Part shown: positions 31,839 to 41,094 of the stretch, one piece after another
How positions within the stretch are numbered: the stretch's first letter is position 1
How the letters are laid out: the number at the start of each line of letters is the position of its first letter
From: Sabulitectum sp964386635
GTDB taxonomy: Bacteria > Fermentibacterota > Fermentibacteria > Fermentibacterales > JCC-6
Assembly (NCBI GenBank): GCA_964386635.1
Contig: CAYLRO010000009.1
Span: 1 to 64,000, forward strand
Direction: 5' to 3'
DNA length: 64,000 bases
Program-made: the position numbers and the translations under genes
The notes under the pieces: model-generated
Told to the model about the DNA's origin: nothing
The model's input: only the letters and a program-made list of their open reading frames with translations
The model's database searches: none

Positions 31839-34800
31839 CTATCCTTTCCTGTAAACACTGTCGAGACCGGGGGTTCTGTCCCGGGTATAGATCGCAAGAA
31901 GTTCCTGAAGGGAAAGCTCTGCCGCCGAGTCCTTCTCTTTTCCCACGAACTCGGATCCTTTTTCCCTGCGAATCTTCTGAAGAAGCTCCATGCAGAAACT
32001 GTGACTTTCCGCATCTCCCGAGGGTGAATGAAGAAGAGCAATAGCTGTGGAAGCTGCTCTGGCAGTAAGTCCTTTCAGATAATCAAGTTCAGCAAAACCA
32101 TAAATTACTCTCAGCAGAACCGGATTGTTTCCGGACCTCGATGCTGTTTCTGCGGCTCTGACAAGAAAAAGCTCTGCTCTGTCAGCATCACCGTTCTTCA
32201 GATGGTGGAATGCAAGTCCGCTGAGCGAACCGGCAATTACACTCTCGTCATGAACCTTCTCGCCAAGAACCAGGGCTTCGGAATAATTCTTCTGCACATC
32301 TTTGTCCAGACCGGTCATCTGCTTCAGAACAGCCATGTTCATTTTAATACCGGCCTGACCTCTGACACTGCCTATCCTTTTGAAGTAATCAGAAGCTCTG
32401 GAGTAGTGTTGCTCAGCCTGATCATAATCTCCCTGGCTTGCTTCGATTCCGGCAATCTGATTCAGTGCCATGGCCACCTTCCCTGTGTACCCTGCAGTTT
32501 TCACAGCTGAAAGGTAGCCAAGAAATGACTCTCTGGCTCTTCTGTTGTCACCTTCTGAGGCAGCAAGATTTCCCATGTAAAGCTTTGTGCGCCATTCTCC
32601 GATTCTGTATCCTTCTGCCCGACATCTTTCTGCAAGCGGAGGCAGCACCTTCCGTACTTCAGCATAGTTTCCGCATTGAAGGTTGTACTGCACCAGAGTG
32701 AGTTCTGCTTCAAGAATGTCTTCTGTTTGCTGGTTTTTTCTGAATATTTCCAATGCTTTGTTCAGGTGATCAGAAGCTCCTGTGAGAGCTCCCTTTTCCA
32801 CAAGGATCATTCCGCAGGTGAGAAGAACCCGTCCCCGATCAATATCAGAGAGATCTCCGCTCCGGTTCAATGCTGAGGCAATCAGTTTGTCGTAGAGATT
32901 CGCCCGTCCTATCCTGAATGCAAGAATTGCCTGTGAAGCCAGTGTCAATGCCGCAAGACCGGGACTCATTAAGTCTCCAGCACCCTGCAGGGCCTCTTCC
33001 ATCATGTTGAATCCTGTTCTGAATCGGCCTCTGTCATTGCAGTAAAGAGTAAGAGGACGAAGCATCTGCCTGAGAAATCTGAACCTCTTCTTCTCAACAG
33101 CAAGTTTCCATGCCAGCGAGATGTCTTCGAATGAGGATCTGATCCCGTCCAGACCTCTCGCAGCCTCATGCCCGGTTCTGATCATTTCACCGAGAAAAGC
33201 GGTTCTTGATGCAAAGTACCTGCAATGCATTTCCCTGGCCACTTCAAGACCCCTTGAAAACGGGCTGTTCTCCTGTATGATGAAATCTCTTGTCATGGCA
33301 GGGATGTGTATTCCCATGTCATCTCTGAGAAGAAAGGATCTGTCCACAAGTGAAAGAACAAGATCCGGAGATATGTCTGATATCTCTTCTGCTTCCTCAA
33401 CGGTGAAGTGCCCTGCAAATACAGTCAATCTGGCAAGCGCATTTTTATCCATAGCCGAAAGATGGTCCCAGGATTGCTGGAAGATGTCAGAGAGGCCTTC
33501 GCTTCCGCTGCTGTCGCTGGAACCTCCCAGGAATGAGGGATTTGCTCTGATCCTTCTGCAGATTGCCGCCAGAGACATCACCCTTGTCCAGGAAGCTGCC
33601 ATTTCAATAGCAAGAGGAGCGCCTCCGAGAAGTCTGCAGATCTCCTCAACAATACTTAACTTCATCTCCTCCGGGAACTTCAGACCTGCCAGCCTTTCAG
33701 CGGTCTGGATGAAAATGCTTGCGGCATCTGAAGGAGTTTCACTGTCAGGTTTGAATGTGGATACTCCTTCAACTGCAACTACCACCTCCTGTGGAATCTC
33801 AAGCACAGACCTGGAAGTGGCAATAATGGTTATTCCAGGACAACTGCCCAGAAGTTCAGACACAAAAGGAGACAGATCAGTATCAGCATCGATGAGAAGA
33901 AGCAGAAGTCTGGAATTCTCTATAAAGGAGATGATTGTGTCGGTTGCATTTCTTCCTGAAGGCAGTGAGAGTCTGGAGGCAAGTCTTACAGGAACAGGTA
34001 TATCTCCCGGAGAACAATCCACCATGCAGATACCTGCAGGAAACATGAACTCATTCCTGCCGGCTGCCCGTATTGCAAGCCTTCTGCTTCCCATGCCGCT
34101 CATACCCCGAAGAGTGATGAGCCTGCATCCGTCATTAATGAGAACCCTGATCCGTTCAAGTTCTGATTCTCTGCCGAGAAATAGAGTGAGATCCACAGGA
34201 AGATTATTGATCTCAGCAGCACTTCCGAACTCCATTCTGCTTCCCAGCGGGAACTCCCTGTAATCCTCCTCCACTGAGAAACTTCCGTTCCGCCGAACGA
34301 TGAATCCCCGCCTCTCAAGATGATTCATTCCCTGAATGAACAGGCCGGGCAACCCGCCGGTCTCGCTGTGAAACCATTCAAGGAACTCATCCGGAGGATT
34401 CCACATCATTACTGCTCTGAACCAGGCTCTGCAATCCTCAAGAGTTATTGAACCAAGTCTCACTGATGCTGTAACTCCTCCGAAACCGCCACCTTCAACT
34501 GCAGCAGATCTTTCAGTTGATGCTGCTATGATCATCCAGCCGCTGAATTCATCATAGAATTCCGAGAGCATCTGGATGGAAGCTCTGTCCATTGCATGAA
34601 TATCCATGAGAAAAACACCTATGCTCATGGAAGAACCGGGGAATCGGTGGAGCGCCTGTCTCACCATTTCAGGGTCTGCAGTACACTCAAGAGCACCGGA
34701 TAAAGCTGAAAGAGGCGAATTGGTTTCGCCGCTTCCGGTTACTTTCAGAAGCCTGTAATCACCAAGGGAAAGATAGGAAGCAGCTGCCTCCAGGAAGCAG

Positions 34801-35480
34801 CTTTTCCCTGAACCGTCAGGGCCAAGCACCATGAAGAATCCCCGGCCTTTTTCAGCAGACTCCTGGGCAAATGCCATGAATGACGCAAGCTCTTTTTCCC
34901 GCCCGAGAAGCCTTCCATCGTTTAAGGCAGTATCCATCCGTTCACCTGCGGGATCGTCATGAAGTACAACCCTGTTTCTTCCGAATCTTTTTGCTGCATA
35001 GAGTCGTCTGTCTGCGGCATCAAACAGCTCCCTGGCTGTAAGACCATCTTCAGGAAACTGTGCCACACCTATACTGAGAGTGAGAGAAAGAGGAGGATTT
35101 CCCTGGAAAACATTCATTGAACAGGTCTCCAGCAGACGTTTTGCAAAAATGCCTGCTTCCTTTTTATCAGCACCGGGAAGCAGAACAGTGAACTCGTCCC
35201 CGCCGTATCTGAAGAGAAGGTCTTCTTCTCGGGTAACTTTCCTGGCGCGTTCTCCGAATTCGGTGAGTATTTCATCACCTCTGCTGTGTCCAAAACCATC
35301 GTTGATGCTTTTGAAGTGATCAATATCAATAACTGCAAGAGAGAATATTCTTGTATCTCCGGAGTCTGCAGATACCAGCTCCGAAAGCTGTCTTGAGAAC
35401 GAATCCCTTTTCATCAGCCCGGTGAGGGCATCAAGGTTCCCAGGCACCTGGTCCCTTCCAGTAAAATGAATATCTCTCAC
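31839..35480 (-). CDS. Large GGDEF / AAA / NB-ARC-like / TPR signalling protein
   Basis: 1213 residues. A diguanylate cyclase domain (about 15-175) has the intact site GGDEF at 93-97 and an I-site R84xxD87 five residues before it, so it can make c-di-GMP under feedback control. An AAA-type ATPase begins near 190 (LLGREKEL) with Walker A GPDGSGKS at 220-227. A second STAND/NB-ARC-like module starts around 430 (FLGRESELERI); its P-loop reads RGMSGMGSRRLA, lacking the Lys-Thr/Ser, while the GGAPLAIEMA motif is kept. The C-terminal 450 residues are TPR-like helical repeats. The input is presumably bound by the TPRs. I recognise no signal peptide or membrane helix. Confidence 0.85.
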   Translation of the reverse strand: MRDIHFTGRDQVPGNLDALTGLMKRDSFSRQLSELVSADSGDTRIFSLAVIDIDHFKSINDGFGHSRGDEILTEFGERARKVTREEDLLFRYGGDEFTVLLPGADKKEAGIFAKRLLETCSMNVFQGNPPLSLTLSIGVAQFPEDGLTARELFDAADRRLYAAKRFGRNRVVLHDDPAGERMDTALNDGRLLGREKELASFMAFAQESAEKGRGFFMVLGPDGSGKSCFLEAAASYLSLGDYRLLKVTGSGETNSPLSALSGALECTADPEMVRQALHRFPGSSMSIGVFLMDIHAMDRASIQMLSEFYDEFSGWMIIAASTERSAAVEGGGFGGVTASVRLGSITLEDCRAWFRAVMMWNPPDEFLEWFHSETGGLPGLFIQGMNHLERRGFIVRRNGSFSVEEDYREFPLGSRMEFGSAAEINNLPVDLTLFLGRESELERIRVLINDGCRLITLRGMSGMGSRRLAIRAAGRNEFMFPAGICMVDCSPGDIPVPVRLASRLSLPSGRNATDTIISFIENSRLLLLLIDADTDLSPFVSELLGSCPGITIIATSRSVLEIPQEVVVAVEGVSTFKPDSETPSDAASIFIQTAERLAGLKFPEEMKLSIVEEICRLLGGAPLAIEMAASWTRVMSLAAICRRIRANPSFLGGSSDSSGSEGLSDIFQQSWDHLSAMDKNALARLTVFAGHFTVEEAEEISDISPDLVLSLVDRSFLLRDDMGIHIPAMTRDFIIQENSPFSRGLEVAREMHCRYFASRTAFLGEMIRTGHEAARGLDGIRSSFEDISLAWKLAVEKKRFRFLRQMLRPLTLYCNDRGRFRTGFNMMEEALQGAGDLMSPGLAALTLASQAILAFRIGRANLYDKLIASALNRSGDLSDIDRGRVLLTCGMILVEKGALTGASDHLNKALEIFRKNQQTEDILEAELTLVQYNLQCGNYAEVRKVLPPLAERCRAEGYRIGEWRTKLYMGNLAASEGDNRRARESFLGYLSAVKTAGYTGKVAMALNQIAGIEASQGDYDQAEQHYSRASDYFKRIGSVRGQAGIKMNMAVLKQMTGLDKDVQKNYSEALVLGEKVHDESVIAGSLSGLAFHHLKNGDADRAELFLVRAAETASRSGNNPVLLRVIYGFAELDYLKGLTARAASTAIALLHSPSGDAESHSFCMELLQKIRREKGSEFVGKEKDSAAELSLQELLAIYTRDRTPGLDSVYRKG

Positions 35481-35519
35481 TTACAAGTTATACCCAGAAA
35501 CCCGCTGTATGAAAAGTTG

Positions 35520-36263
35520 TCAGTCTCTTGTAAAAAAGTCCATGACATCAGCTGGAGATGTTCCGGTGACTCTGAAAAACAGGTTCTGCAGATCATCACC
35601 TGACAACTCTCCTGAAGAGATTGTTCTGATAAGACGGCCCTGGTGTATTATCCCGAATCTGCTGCAGTGCACAGAGGCAACAGGCAGTGTGTGCGTGGAA
35701 ATAAGAACAACGGCTCCGTTTTCAGCAGCCGACTCAACCATTCTCCAGAAAGTTGCCGCGGCAGGGGGATCAAGGCCAACCAGAGGCTCATCAATCACAT
35801 ACAGGTCAGGTTTTGCTGTAAACGCTCCTGAAAGAACCACTCGCTGTATCATACCGTGAGAGTAGGAACCTGATCGTCCGTCTATCCAGCCGTCCATTTC
35901 AAACACCCTGACACAGAGTTCTATCCTTTTCTCAAGCAGATCTCTGCTTATTCCTCTGAGACGTCCGGTATAAAGGAGGTACTCCCTCCCTGACATATGC
36001 TCAAATACAGTTGGTTCATCAGGCACATATGCAATCCGGTGTCTTACCTTATCCGCCGGTGATCCATCCAGTCTGGCGAATCCGCTGTCAGGAATGATCA
36101 GTCCTGCTATCATTTTCAATGTAGTGGTTTTCCCGGCTCCGTTTGGCCCCAGAAGGCCGAATATCTCACCTCTGCCTACTGAAAAGGACAACGAATCAAC
36201 TGCCTTTTTTTCTCCGTAGCTTCTTGTAATGCCCTCAAGGGACAGTCCCATCAGATTACTCAT
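35520..36263 (-). CDS. ABC transporter ATP-binding protein
   Basis: 247 residues. Walker A is GPNGAGKTT, the signature YSHGMIQRV is a variant of LSGGQ, and Walker B plus D-loop read LYVIDEPLVGLDPP, with the H-loop in STHT. It resembles ATPases of exporters of the ABC-2 type. No permease is adjacent, so the partner is elsewhere or fused in another locus. Start chosen at the ATG overlapping the ftsY stop (ATGAGTAA), with AGGTG just upstream; a GTG two codons earlier is possible. The following 39 bases before the GGDEF gene hold nothing. Confidence 0.9.
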   Translation of the reverse strand: MSNLMGLSLEGITRSYGEKKAVDSLSFSVGRGEIFGLLGPNGAGKTTTLKMIAGLIIPDSGFARLDGSPADKVRHRIAYVPDEPTVFEHMSGREYLLYTGRLRGISRDLLEKRIELCVRVFEMDGWIDGRSGSYSHGMIQRVVLSGAFTAKPDLYVIDEPLVGLDPPAAATFWRMVESAAENGAVVLISTHTLPVASVHCSRFGIIHQGRLIRTISSGELSGDDLQNLFFRVTGTSPADVMDFFTRD

Positions 36264-37140
36264 CTTCACCTGTCAGCGCCTGAACAAAATCTGCAGCATT
36301 GAACGGAATTAAATCTTCCGCCCCCTCTCCCACACCTATGAACCTGATTGGGAGAGACAGCTCTCTGGCCATGGCAAATACCGCTCCTCCTTTGGCAGTT
36401 CCATCCAATTTGGTTACAGCAAGATCAGTTACAGGTACGGATTCCATAAATTGCCTGGCTTGAGCAAGAGCGTTCTGACCAACAGTTCCGTCAAGAACCA
36501 GAAGAACCCTGTGGGGAGCGCCTTCCATTGCTTTACCCGTGACCCGGTAAACTTTTGCCAGTTCGTCCATCAGACCCTTCTGTGTAGGCAGTCTGCCGGC
36601 TGTATCTATTATCAGTCTGCTGTAATCTCCTGCCACTGATTTCCTTACAGCATCAAATGTCACAGCCCCGGGGTCGGAGCCTTCAGGGGCTCTGAAAACG
36701 CTGATACCCAGTCTTTCTCCCCAGAGAGAAAGCTGTTCACCCGCTGCAGCTCTGTAGGTATCCGCACATGCCATGAGAACCTTTTCCCCCTGAAGTGAAT
36801 ACAGGGCGGCAAGTCTTGCAATTGTTGTTGTCTTTCCTGCACCGTTTACTCCCACCACCATTGTAACATCAGGATGAACCCCAACTTCCTCAGGGGGATA
36901 TTCCGGCATCAGTTCAGTAAGAACTGAGATCAGTGAAGACCTCCAGCTCAACCCGTTCCTGCCGCACTCTTTTCTGAATCTGTCCAGCACCAGTTCTGTC
37001 AGTTCCCAGCCAAGGTCGCTTCCCAGAAGTATTTCTTCAGCCTCTTCCAGGGTTTCCCTGTCTACGCCGGTTTGAAACACGGAGCCCAGTTTTCTGCTCA
37101 GTGCGTCTCTGCTCTTTTTAAGTCTTTTTCCAAGGTTCAA
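36256..37140 (-). CDS. ftsY: Signal recognition particle receptor FtsY (NG domain)
   Basis: 294 residues. It is the SRP GTPase receptor for co-translational membrane protein insertion. Motifs are G1 VNGAGKTTT, DTYRAAAGEQL, G3 DTAGRLPTQKGLMDEL and G4 TKLDGTAKGG. There is almost no acidic A-domain before the N domain, so it is a minimal form like many outside gammaproteobacteria. It overlaps smc by four bases and is followed by an ABC ATPase. Confidence 0.94.
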   Translation of the reverse strand: MNLGKRLKKSRDALSRKLGSVFQTGVDRETLEEAEEILLGSDLGWELTELVLDRFRKECGRNGLSWRSSLISVLTELMPEYPPEEVGVHPDVTMVVGVNGAGKTTTIARLAALYSLQGEKVLMACADTYRAAAGEQLSLWGERLGISVFRAPEGSDPGAVTFDAVRKSVAGDYSRLIIDTAGRLPTQKGLMDELAKVYRVTGKAMEGAPHRVLLVLDGTVGQNALAQARQFMESVPVTDLAVTKLDGTAKGGAVFAMARELSLPIRFIGVGEGAEDLIPFNAADFVQALTGEDE

Positions 37141-40100
37141 CTGCTTACCATCTCTTCCAGACTGACAGAGGTTATTGTGCTGACCCCTTCCTCCGCCATG
37201 GTGATGCCGTAGAGAATATCAGAGCCCTCCATCGTTCTCTTGTTGTGAGTAATCACGATGAACTGCGTATCCAGGCTGAAATCCCTTAGAATGGCGATGA
37301 ACTTGTCGGTGTTGGAATCATCGAATGGACCGTCGAGCTCATCCAGCACACAGAAAGGAGATGGTTTCACCAGATAAAGACTGAACAGAAGAGCAACAGC
37401 CGTCATTGCTTTCTCTCCCTCAGAAAGAGCAATAACATTCTTCAGCTTCTTGCCCCTTGGTCTGGCCATGATCTCAATTCCCCCTTCAAGGGGATCATCA
37501 CCTTCCAGCGAGACTATGTCACCTTCTCCTCCGCCGAACAGCCTTACAAACATCTCTCTGAAGTGCACCCTGACCTGATCAAATGTCTCCTTGAATCTTG
37601 AGGCAGCTTCCTGGTTTATCTCGGTAATAGCTCTGGAAAGAGAGGCCCGTGCCTCCTCCAGATCATTTTTCTGTTCACTGAGGTATTCCAGTCTTCTGGA
37701 GTTCTCCTCATACTCATTCACAGCAAGCATGTTCACAGGTCCAATGCGCTCCAGTGCAGCCTTCTCCGTTTCAAGTCTGCTGTTCACCTCTTCAGCGTTA
37801 AGATCAAGGAACGGATTATCTTCTGAATTAAGAGAGTCTTCTATTCCCGAAAGCTTTTCCCGGAGAGTTCTGGCTTCTGCTTCCTTCTCCATCATGAGGG
37901 ATTTGGCTCTCCCCAGTTTTTCCCTTAACTCCTGAACTTCTTTTTCCACAATGGCTGATCTCTCCATCAATCCGTTTCTCTCAGCAGAACAGCTGCTTCT
38001 TCGAGTTTCCGCGTTGCCTCTGTCCCTTCCCAGTGAGAGTTTTGCCACGTTCAGCTCTTCCAGAGACTGTTCCAAACTGGTAATCTCAGATTCTGAGCTG
38101 CTGTTGGATCTGCCCAGTTCATCTGTTAAATCTTCAACTCTGTCAGCCTCCCGCTTCATCATGAGAATTCTCTGGGCAGTTTCCTCCAGGCGGGTATTCT
38201 TTTCCTTCAATTGGAACCCTGTGCTGTCAGATTCTCTCAAAACTGCTGAATGAACAGTTTCCAGACGGGAAAGTTCTGAGCTGCATTCCTCCTCTCTGTG
38301 AAGAAGAACTTCCCTTTCTTCCTGCATTGAAGTAACAGCTGAAGGGGTTTCTCCAGGCTCCATTTCCGAAGCAGCATGCTGCAGCTCATTCATTTCACAT
38401 GTGAGTTTTTCGGCTTCGGCAGTTATTGACTTCTCTTGAGAGAGAGATCGTTCCAGGATAGTTTCCAGACCGGAGAGTTCCTTTTCGCAGGTTCGAATAA
38501 GATTTTCCTTCTCTTTACTCCCTGCAAGAAGAGAATTCTTTCTCTCTGTTAAACTCATCAAAAGCTTCTGATGACTGTCACCGGCTGCTCTGCTCTTGTG
38601 AAGAAGTTCTCTGTTTTCCTCCAGCAGCTGCTGCAGTTCAAGAGAACCTGCATTCTCAGGTGAAACACCTATGCGTACAAATCCCTCAGGCCTGAAAAGG
38701 TCACCCTCAGGTGTTACCACTGGAATTCCAATACCTGCTTTAAGCCAGCTGCAGGCAGTGTCTCTGTCTGGAGCAAGAACGCCTCTGAGAAGTATTCTGC
38801 TGAGAACCTCGCTGCTGCAGGATTTAACACACTGAGAAAGCGGGACAGCTTCAGGGGGAAGATCAACTGCGTCTCCGCCTGGCAGAATGGCGTGGAGGCT
38901 GCCTGTGCCGGGAGCATCACCTGGAAGGTCTTCTGAAGGAACAGCATTGTCGAAACCGGACACAAACGCCCCAAGGGCCTTCCCCATTCCCTGGCAGGGC
39001 ACAATTCGGGATGAGAGAGTCTTCTCCGGAAGAGCATTATTCAGAATCTCTTCAAGTCTTCTCACCTTCTCACCGAGAACTGCACTTCTCTCAGCTTCTT
39101 CCCTGATATTATCAGACAGCAGAGCCCTCTCAGATTCAAGTGCGGAAATCTGATTTTGTAACTCCAGGAGATCGTCTCTGAACATGTTCATTTTACCCGC
39201 AAGAGCATCTCTTTGCTCCGAGAGAGAAGAGCGTTCCTCCAGAAGCCTGATTCTGCCTGCTTCTGACTCTCTCACAGCCTGTTCAAGCCATGATATCCGC
39301 TGTGTTCTGGCTTCCTCTTCCCTGACTCTCTGCAGGTGCTCACGCCTCCGGTCTTCAATCTGTTTTTCCAGGGCCACACGCCGGTTTTTCACTGAAGCGA
39401 GCTCATCCACTGCCCTGCTTACTGCTGAAGAGGCCTGACTGACCTTTAATTTCACAGCAGAGCATTCCTCTTCAAGTCTTCCTATCTCCGGAACCAGTTC
39501 CAATCGTTCCTCATCAAGAGCCTGAATGTCTCTGCTGTAAATCTCGATTCTTTCCCGTTCTCTGGCAATTCTGGCTCTGTTCTCGGAAATCCTGCGCCGG
39601 GAATTTTCTATTTTCTCGGAAGTTACTGCAATTTCTCTGTCATTGGATGCAAGCTTTGAATCCAGATCAGCACAGATCCTGTGGGCTTCGTCCAGCTTTC
39701 CCTGGACAAGGCTGAATTCCGTTCTCACCCCGGTGAGAACTGTGCTCCTGGCTGAAAGCCCTGCTGTAAGTTTCCCTACGTCAGCCCCTGTCCGGTCAAG
39801 TTTCAGGGTGCACTCTTCCAGTTTTTTTCTTATCTGCAGAGACTCCATGAGGCTCAATGCTTCCCTGAGAGCATTTATGTTCCCTGTTACACGCTCATGT
39901 TTTCTGTAGGAAGCAACCTGCTTCTTCAGGCCCCTGCAGGTTGAATCAACTTCCGCAATAATATCAGTGAGTCTTTCAAGATCAGAAGCGGCAGAGTCAA
40001 GTTTCAGCTCGGCTCTGTGCCGCTGGATCTTGTACTTCACAATACCCGCAGCTTCATCAAAGAGGAACCTGCGATCCTCTGGGCGGCTGGAAAGTATTGT

Positions 40101-40541
40101 CCCCACCATCTTTGACTCAAGAATCCAGTATCCGGTGGAGCCCAGACCTCTGTCCACAACAAGATCAGTTATGTCCATCAGCCTGCATTTTGCACCGTTG
40201 ATACTGTACTCACTGTCACCTGAACGAAAGAGTCTTCTGGAAACAGAAACCTCATCATAATCAAGATCAAGTGCCCTGTCGGAATTGTCAAAAGTCAGGG
40301 AAACCTCAGCCATTCCAAGCTGTTTTCTCTTTGAAGATCCGGTAAAAATTACAGATTCCATTTTTTCAGCCCGAAGCTGTTTGGGACTCTGTGTTCCAAG
40401 AACCCATCTTATCGCATCAGCAATATTGCTTTTACCGCACCCGTTGGGACCGACAATGGATGAAATCCCCTGTTTGAAGTCAATCCTGAAGGGATCAGCA
40501 AATGATTTGAATCCTACTATCTCAAGACTTTTAAGACGCAT
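37137..40541 (-). CDS. smc: Chromosome segregation/condensation protein SMC
   Basis: 1134 residues. N-terminal ATPase half: LEIVGFKSFADPF and P-loop GPNGCGKSN; then long coiled coils with a hinge domain near 500-660, and a C-terminal half with the signature LSEGEKAMTA and Walker B VLDELDGPFDD. Most SMCs read LSGGE and DEVDAPLDD, so two positions differ. It condenses and resolves chromosomes with ScpA and ScpB, which are not near. Start at the ATG at 40541, inside the last codons of pgsA; a GTG three codons upstream is possible. It precedes ftsY, a pairing known in several bacteria. Confidence 0.93.
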   Translation of the reverse strand: MRLKSLEIVGFKSFADPFRIDFKQGISSIVGPNGCGKSNIADAIRWVLGTQSPKQLRAEKMESVIFTGSSKRKQLGMAEVSLTFDNSDRALDLDYDEVSVSRRLFRSGDSEYSINGAKCRLMDITDLVVDRGLGSTGYWILESKMVGTILSSRPEDRRFLFDEAAGIVKYKIQRHRAELKLDSAASDLERLTDIIAEVDSTCRGLKKQVASYRKHERVTGNINALREALSLMESLQIRKKLEECTLKLDRTGADVGKLTAGLSARSTVLTGVRTEFSLVQGKLDEAHRICADLDSKLASNDREIAVTSEKIENSRRRISENRARIARERERIEIYSRDIQALDEERLELVPEIGRLEEECSAVKLKVSQASSAVSRAVDELASVKNRRVALEKQIEDRRREHLQRVREEEARTQRISWLEQAVRESEAGRIRLLEERSSLSEQRDALAGKMNMFRDDLLELQNQISALESERALLSDNIREEAERSAVLGEKVRRLEEILNNALPEKTLSSRIVPCQGMGKALGAFVSGFDNAVPSEDLPGDAPGTGSLHAILPGGDAVDLPPEAVPLSQCVKSCSSEVLSRILLRGVLAPDRDTACSWLKAGIGIPVVTPEGDLFRPEGFVRIGVSPENAGSLELQQLLEENRELLHKSRAAGDSHQKLLMSLTERKNSLLAGSKEKENLIRTCEKELSGLETILERSLSQEKSITAEAEKLTCEMNELQHAASEMEPGETPSAVTSMQEEREVLLHREEECSSELSRLETVHSAVLRESDSTGFQLKEKNTRLEETAQRILMMKREADRVEDLTDELGRSNSSSESEITSLEQSLEELNVAKLSLGRDRGNAETRRSSCSAERNGLMERSAIVEKEVQELREKLGRAKSLMMEKEAEARTLREKLSGIEDSLNSEDNPFLDLNAEEVNSRLETEKAALERIGPVNMLAVNEYEENSRRLEYLSEQKNDLEEARASLSRAITEINQEAASRFKETFDQVRVHFREMFVRLFGGGEGDIVSLEGDDPLEGGIEIMARPRGKKLKNVIALSEGEKAMTAVALLFSLYLVKPSPFCVLDELDGPFDDSNTDKFIAILRDFSLDTQFIVITHNKRTMEGSDILYGITMAEEGVSTITSVSLEEMVSS

Positions 40542-41094
40542 GCACAGCACCGTTCATCCTGAAGAATATTACCACATACACAAAAAAACTCAGTAAAATA
40601 AGCAGAGCAGCCAGCAGACCGAGAAGATCAGTTCCCCAGAGGAGATCCGGTACAGGCAGCTGGAATTCCGGCAGAACAGCCTGGCGAACCATGTAAAGAG
40701 CCAGAACAACCGTTGAGGCCTTCCCCAGTATGTTCGCAGAAGGGGGGCGCGCCCGGGATGACATGAGAAGACCACCGAGAACTATCAGGCCGTCACGCCC
40801 AAGAAGAATACAGAGAAGCCACAGAGGAAATACTCCCAGACTTACCATTGTAAGTGCCATTACAGCAAACGCAATCTTGTCCGCTGCAGGGTCCAGAAGT
40901 TTACCCCAGTCACTCACTGTACCGGTCTTTCTTGCAACAAATCCGTCTGCTGCGTCTGTAAAAACCGCCATGATCATGAAAACCGCAGTTTCAACTCTTC
41001 TGCCTTCAGCCAGCATTAATGCAGAAAGAGCTGCCAGGGGAATCCTTGCCAGGCTTATACAGTTAGCCAAATTAAAAAAGCGTCCCTTAATCAT
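40531..41094 (-). CDS. pgsA: CDP-diacylglycerol--glycerol-3-phosphate phosphatidyltransferase
   Basis: 187 residues, mostly hydrophobic. The CDP-alcohol phosphotransferase motif DG(x)2AR(x)8G(x)3D(x)3D is present as DAADGFVARKTGTVSDWGK then LDPAADK. It makes phosphatidylglycerol phosphate for membrane phospholipids. Neighbours: recN overlaps its start by eight bases (ATGATTAA) and smc overlaps its end. Related family members make other phospholipids, so the exact product is likely but not certain. Confidence 0.88.
   Translation of the reverse strand: MIKGRFFNLANCISLARIPLAALSALMLAEGRRVETAVFMIMAVFTDAADGFVARKTGTVSDWGKLLDPAADKIAFAVMALTMVSLGVFPLWLLCILLGRDGLIVLGGLLMSSRARPPSANILGKASTVVLALYMVRQAVLPEFQLPVPDLLWGTDLLGLLAALLILLSFFVYVVIFFRMNGAVHAS

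Noticed and set aside
33121..34263. 380-residue plus-strand ORF inside the GGDEF gene
   Set aside because: Composition is Ser/Leu-rich and motif-free; the opposite frame encodes the conserved signalling protein.
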